Source: Combretum micranthum (taxonomy: Eukaryota > Streptophyta > Magnoliopsida > Myrtales > Combretaceae). From it: a stretch of 64,000 nucleotides of DNA. A program made the translations under genes and the position numbers. The notes under the pieces were generated by a model. The model was not told the origin of the DNA, did no database searches, and was given only the letters and a program-made list of their open reading frames with translations. The stretch spans positions 868,001 to 932,000 of the forward strand of contig JAMXBD010000056.1 in the NCBI GenBank assembly GCA_024138025.1. The letters run 5' to 3'. Shown piece after piece: positions 58,171 through 64,000 of this stretch. The stretch's first letter is position 1. Every line of letters begins with the position of its first letter.

Positions 58171-60700
58171 GGATTGGAAATGAGCTCAGCAGAGCTTTTT
58201 GGAGGCTCAAGCTTAGCCTATTTAAAATTTGTCAAGCTTGAACTTGAGTCAAGCTTTTTATTGAGCATGAAATTTAGGCTCGAGCTTGGCTCATTTAACA
58301 AAATGAGCTTTATTTTGAACTCGACTCATTTATAAATTCAGCTTAAGCTGAGTCAAAATTTTATCAAGTCTACCGAGCTTTTTATTGAGCTTGAAATTTA
58401 AGCTCAAGCTCAACTGGTTTAGATAATCCGTTCTCCATTTTTTTAAAAATCCTCAAAAATATATGTACATTGTAACATCCTAAACTGAGAGAATTAGTAG
58501 CCTGTCATATATCCTCACTAGATATGGATATGCTAAGGCTTGGATTCTATTAAACCACAAATTATAACAAAATATATCTCCAATGTCTCACATTAAAGGA
58601 GAACAACTAGAACATTTATGTCATTAATAAAAAAACTTCTAAATAACTCAATTGGCTAAACCAAACATTAACAAACAATCCAACTTAAAAACAGAATATG
58701 AAAAAGTCTTATAATTTGAAGAATCATAAAACTATTTAAAACTTGATAAGATCTTCAACCCTAGCTATTTTAAACTTCTGCTCATCCAAAAATCAATTGG
58801 GAAATTGGCTTCAATATCGTCATCCCCATAATCTACGAATACATCATAACCAGATAGATAAAAAACTATTAGATCATCACCTATTCCTAAAAAATAAAAA
58901 TAAAAAAATGAGCGCAAAGGCCCAGTACACCAAACCACAACTAGATGTGCATGGTAATCATCATGCTAATCCACACACAATATGCAACATATACAACACT
59001 CACTATTTATTATCTTTTAATTAGCCAGGCAACCAATATAGTTTAGAATCATTTGCAAGTAGTCCTAAACTCGGAGTAACTCATGACTCCATGAAAGAAA
59101 GATACATATACATAGATACTTATATATATATATATATAATATATATACTGGTGTTGGGTATTCCCCATACATTCTAGGTACCGTACTCATATCATTCCAA
59201 ACTACCGAAATCATCTTTGTGTACAACTCCACTCGGGACAATTCCACACACAGATCATCAAGGTGTCATCCTAATAACACCAGTACTTTTGATTTCACTA
59301 GACCAAACCAAGCACAAGCAACAACGAATTTAAAGTCAGATAGTGTTAGGTCCATTTTGTAGTTTCTAAGCTTACATTCACAAGCAACAACCAAGGTAAG
59401 GACATACTTGATACAACATTTGGAACAAATAACTTATCTTCACCAAAGACACCTGATCACAAGCAAATGCTAACTCAAAACTTGATTTAAACAGGAAAAC
59501 ATACTTCTAAGGTCATTTTAACTTCCTAAACTATTAGGAACTACAACTACTCTAGGTATAGATAGGTCTTACTAATTGGATTTAGGTATTCTAAAGATTA
59601 GGCTAAAGGTTAAAGAGTTTAAGAAGGTCCAAATCATGGATTGAAGAAGGGTACAACATCATCCTCTCAATCACACTTGAGTTAGAAGACGTGATACACT
59701 CAAGAAGGAAAAACTTCAACACAACACCCTCATCATGCTAGTTTAGGGGGCGTGATCGCCATCACAGCCATTGTCACCGACCATCACGGCTGATGCTATG
59801 GTTGTGATTAGCTTAGATTAGCCACACCTAAGGAGATCATGGCCCATGTCATGGCCATGACTCTTACTCATACACCTACTCGATCCAAAACACAAGAAAA
59901 AGTCCCAACACTTCTCTTTTTTATCTTAAACCATACAAAAACTCTAAAAAAACATATATCGAAGTAAAACTACTTTTACAACCACATTACCTGCAAACAA
60001 TGACATTTCCTTCCTTCTTCAATCGCAAAACAACAAAATCACCAACAAGGAAACTTAGGGTTTTCCAAAACTCTTCCAAAAGATTAAACCCCTTCAACAC
60101 AAACAAGAAAACTCATAAAAGACAACTCTTTTAGATCGACAAAGGATTGAGAAGGAGCAAACTTACTTATTATTTACCTACGGGATTCCTTAGAGTAAGA
60201 TAAGCTTGTATGAGGTTTTAGGGTTTGTCTTTTGATGAAACTGCTCAGAGAGAATACTTATGTTTTAGGTGAGGGAGAAAAAGAGGTATGTTTTTATTAT
60301 TATTATATTTGAAGGGACTATTTGACCCTCTTATTTAATAGCATACGACATCTTTGCCCTTCGTTATGGTTTATTTTGTTTTATATTACATAAATGTTGC
60401 TATGGATATATATACATAAATATTAACTTGAAATTAGTTTTTGCTAATTTAACTATATAATTATACATAATTTATTATAAATATAAAATTCAAAAATCTA
60501 CTAACGAGCTTATTAACAAGCCTTTTAACGAACCTACTAACAAGCTTGTTCACAAATCGGCTCATGAGCTTAAATCAAACTTTAGGTCACGTTTGTTTAA
60601 ACAAACAAGCTTTATTTTAAGGTCGAGCTTGACTCATTTACTAAGAGAGTCAAGTCGAGCTTAAGCAGCTTGCAAACAATTCGGCTCATTTGTAGCTATA
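58171..60700. mobile_element. hAT-like MITE interrupted by an LTR-like relic
   Basis: The left part (58171-58440) begins GGATTGGAAATGAGCTCAGC. The right part (60480-60700) ends with the inverse of TATAGCTACAAATGAGCCGA. Both parts are made of GAGCTTG, TCGAGCTT and GACTCATTTA words. The resemblance of ends and interior suggests one element cut in two by the insertion beginning at 58471. Confidence 0.5.
58471..60430 (-). repeat. LTR-like relic with CATCAC / GTGATT inverted words
   Basis: It begins TGTAACATCCTAAACTGAG. At 59750-59870 it carries a patch with CATCACAGCCAT against ATGGTTGTGATT and repeated CATGGCC words. It lacks coding sequence and resembles the relic at 34417-36850 in layout. The right end is approximate and no target duplication was confirmed. 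Confidence 0.45.
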
Positions 60701-60920
60701 CTTCCAAGAATCTTGGAACTTTCACTATATTTTCAAAACTTCGACTCATGGAAATATTAAGGTCCACACATTTAAAATTCTAATTCACGTGTACTAAAGG
60801 TTTATATTTTCTAAAATGCAATTTATGGATGCATTAAAGGTCCATACTTTCAAAACCCAGAGTCATTGGGGGTATTAAAGGATTCATACTTAAAAAAATT
60901 GACTTATGGTATTGAGCCTA

Positions 60921-62993
60921 AAATTCAATTTCCAGTTCAATTTTCTTTAATCTGATTTATCTTAACCCATTTGATATAAACCGTTGACTAAGAATTAAAG
61001 GAAATTTATTATTTTGAAAAATATTTTGGAGTCAACACCCGACTAAAGCTCGAAAAAAATAAATAAATTAGGACCAGTTTGACCCTAATTTTGCAACTAA
61101 TTCCGAATATTTACTTTTTAAAGCAATTACCAAAAATCACTAAGTTTAAGGACTATCCCATTAAAATCTAAACGATTAGCATCTTTAACTTTCTAGCTAT
61201 AAATTGTTCCCTAAATTTCCTAAAAATTAATATTATAAGATATTTACAAGATATTTACTTGCTAGTTTTATCATAATTTACAAGATAAGTAATATATATT
61301 ATGATTTACAAAAGAGGCAACTAATATCTACCTACCATTATTAACTATAACATAAAAATAGCAATACATACAAAATCACACCGACTTTACAAAAATAAAT
61401 TTTTATATTTTTTTAAGTCATCCATTAGATGCCTACATACCCGCTATTCGAAATCAAATAATACTTAGTTCCTTTGATGAAAATTTTAGTTTATTGATTA
61501 AATTTTAATTTTAAAGAAATCTTGTCACTTTAAGTTCATTACATTTTAGTAATTTTAAAAAAATTGAACTTTTTCATGATGAACCCCAAATCTATCAAAT
61601 TAGGTTTTAGTAATTTTATGAAATTTGATTTTTCTTAGTGACAAAAATCCTTTAATAAAACACTACAATCACCATCATAACAAGCATATCATATTATCAT
61701 AAATCAAATCATAAAAAGAGGTACCAACATGTTAATTTTCAACAAAAAAAGAATTCATGTAATCACATTCACACATTACTTTAGTATCAACATTATTAAA
61801 AAAAAAACTTCAATTTGTGACATAATGAACATACATATATATACAAATGTAATCGAATATTTACAAGGTTTAAAATATTCATGAATCATGGTATAATGAG
61901 ATATTATTTACCAATCATAAGTTTAATTAAATTAAAATTATCACACATTAAATATCATAGTCTTAAAAAACTTCATAATATGCTATTAAAACAAGATGCC
62001 AAAAATCATATACATATTACAATAAATATCAAGTATTTATATTAGCAAGATGTCAATGAAATACTTACATCATGTTGAGTATAAAAAATTTACAAAATCA
62101 TATATTGTTACATAATAATTTCATGTAACTGTGATCAAAATAATAAAAACATTATGAAAAGAAAATTCATTAATCTAAAAGTCTACTCACTATCCCATTA
62201 ACATTAATTTACACATGCTATGGATTTTCAAGATAATTAACACAACACACAATATTAATTCTTCATAATAAAAATTTTTAATTATTATTATAATTTAATA
62301 TGTTACAAATCTATTATTATATTTTTAATAATAATAAACAAAAAAATAAAAAATAAGAAAATACTTACCTATTTGGTAATAGGGGCACGCGCAGCATAAG
62401 GGAGGAGGATCCAACTGGGTCAGATCTAAGTTAGATGGCTGATGAGTTAGGTCGCTAACGATCAAGGGCAGTGTGAGGATGCTAGTGAAGGCTCTACTAG
62501 TGTAAACCCCTAGATTTTTCAATACTCTTAGATGAGAACCCTACAATCAATACCAAAATTAGAACCTTAAAATTAAGCCAAGTTAAAACCGAACTCTATA
62601 AACCCTAAAATTGACCCGAACAAATCACAAGTTCGGAAAACCCTAAACAATATCAGATAAGTCGAATAACCCTAAATATTTAATGAGCATAATGAGAATA
62701 GAAACTCCTAAATATTGAACCCTAAGAAAATGAGTACCTTCGAAAACAAAACGAAAATCCAATAATCATTCAACTCGAAAATCTTAGGCTAAACAATCCG
62801 TCTAATCTTTAACACATAAATCAAAGCAATATATTCAAGTAATATTTAATAATAAAATAATAATAAATAATTTCCTATAATATAGTATTAATTTTTCAAG
62901 TCAAAATTTCATTAGTAAAACCAAATCGTTTTTATACCCGATTGCTAGCACATAGATTGAGATAACATTGCTAGATAACAATTAATAATAAAA
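60921..62993. other. AT-rich stretch with a second LTR-start-like word
   Basis: Mostly AT-rich without genes. A GC-richer patch at 62385-62510 ends in TGTAAACCCCTAGATTTT at about 62501, close to the LTR start at 62994 (TGTAAACCTCTAGATTTT), suggesting an older fragment of the same LTR family next to it. Confidence 0.4.
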
Positions 62994-64000
62994 TTGTAAA
63001 CCTCTAGATTTTGCGGTGGTTCTATAAGTATAACCTTGGAGTCAAGAGAGGAACCAGAATCCTAAGGTCAAATCGAGTCAACTTTAAACCCTAGGAAACC
63101 CTAGACTCAATCAGATAGTTTCAAAAACCCTAAAATATTAAGTGAATTATAAAATTAATATAAACCCAAAATATAAATTGAATATAACGTATATATCCTA
63201 AAACGATCAGTTTTTTTCGAAACTTTAATCGTTTCAAGATTTTTCAAGATCAGTTTCCATATTTGATCACTAACATGCAAACCGAGGTAGAATATTTGAA
63301 AAAACAATTTATACTATTAAGATATCCTTATAGTATCAGATAAAATTTTATTGAATCATAAAAACGTCAATTATGGTCTTTTACGTGTATATTTACCTCT
63401 ACAAGTAATGAATTTGTCTTGTATACTATTCATTACTATTCACTCTACTATACTTTTTCTTACAACTCTTATACCCCTATTCTTACACCTATTCTCACAT
63501 CTCTTACAAACCCATAACTTTTTCTTAACCATATCTAATCATCATACTTTATTACACTTTTCTTAATACTTTTTCTTCTTAAATTAATTTTATTTCACTC
63601 TTTCTCTCCCCTCAGTGTATGTGTGTGTTCTTTAAAAAGGTTTCCATAAAATCCCCATGATACATGGTACTAAGGAAATAGAAATGTTAGACAACATATT
63701 GTTCATATCACACAATGTTATTTTCATGTTATAATATGTTTATTTTGTTCATGCTTTCTAATCTAACTTTACATATAAAAATGTATATGTAAGTATTTAT
63801 ATTTTTCAAAGCCTATTCCTCACTAACATAACTTTATTTATTTCATGCTCTTTTATTTTATGCACTTAATATATTTCATGCTTTATAAGACTAGTCTATT
63901 CTAGTCTTGGACTGGTTTAAAAATCAAGTCCTAATGAGACTGAAATATTTCGAGTTTCGAGGAGTCTCGACAAAAATCTAAGACTCCTATATAATTTCTT
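62994..64000 (+). mobile_element. 5' part of a gypsy-type LTR, running off the window
   Basis: Starts TGTAAACCTCTAG. Shares with the solo LTR at 3922 the same order of features: GTCAAGG-like words, a TTTTTCG region, a TACTATTC/ACACT(A/C)TT...TCTTACA stretch (63425-63510 against 4340-4440), repeated TTTATTTCATGC, and the AAGACTAG...CTAGTCTT...AAGACTCC block (63889-63987 against 5125-5250). It is truncated by the window edge, so solo or full-length status is unknown. Confidence 0.6.

Larger units (their letters stand above)
58045..60920. repeat. short minisatellite split by later insertions
   Basis: Left of the insertions (58045-58160) and right of them (60726-60920) lie diverged units of about 36-42 bp with the pattern TTTCAAAA(T/C)...GACT(C/T)ATGG...TATTAAAGGTCCATAC. 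About three units are on the left and five on the right. The interval between is occupied by the hAT-like MITE and the LTR-like relic listed separately. Confidence 0.5.

Noticed and set aside
58471..60430. Complete solo LTR
   Set aside because: The TG start is plausible, but no CA end with a matching 5-bp flank (TACAT) could be found, so only an LTR-like relic is claimed.

Overview
The window is nuclear DNA of a eudicot plant. It is very AT-rich, the genes have introns with GT-AG borders, and most of the sequence is layered transposon debris typical of plants. I cannot name the species. No new molecular system stands out. The strongest material is two well-resolved intron-containing genes, one decaying MADS-box gene, one possible secreted-peptide gene, and a set of transposable elements whose termini and target-site duplications can be read directly.

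Layout: 1-3.9 kb holds an LTR-like relic with hairpin units and AT-rich filler. A 3.5-kb solo LTR with a CATAT target duplication lies at 3922-7453. A miniature LTR element (TRIM) with a 6-bp target duplication is nested inside a MITE at 7728-8592, followed by a tRNA-derived SINE. A terminal-inverted-repeat element filled with a ~165-bp tandem array (10825-12202) ends about 520 bp before the start codon of the gene for TFIIE subunit beta (12726-14844, four exons, 282 aa). At 17.3-21.4 kb are an LTR-like relic with 63-bp hairpin repeats and a broken Ty3/gypsy gag. At 23.7-25.1 kb, on the minus strand, is a type I MADS-box gene whose downstream coding is broken by a stop and a frameshift; part of its upstream region has a diverged copy about 6 kb away without the MADS box. 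A second TRIM is at 27.0-27.5 kb. Helitron ends, Mutator-like MITEs and another LTR-like relic fill 22-38 kb.

A nine-exon gene (39383-43585) encodes a probable plastid protein of 288 aa with two stress-responsive A/B-barrel (Dabb) domains. It is bracketed by two non-autonomous Helitrons in opposite orientation. The right-hand Helitron sits about 210 bp upstream of a 92-aa secreted-protein candidate on the minus strand. A heavily mutated Ty1/copia element occupies 47.7-50.95 kb. The remainder (51-64 kb) has foldback elements, a CACTA-type MITE, a nested stack (minisatellite, then MITE, then LTR-like relic) and the start of another LTR at the right edge.

The genes do not form a pathway: a general transcription factor, a type I MADS gene, a Dabb protein and a small secreted protein are ordinary unlinked plant neighbours. 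The interest lies in element structure and in how repeats have landed in promoters and introns.
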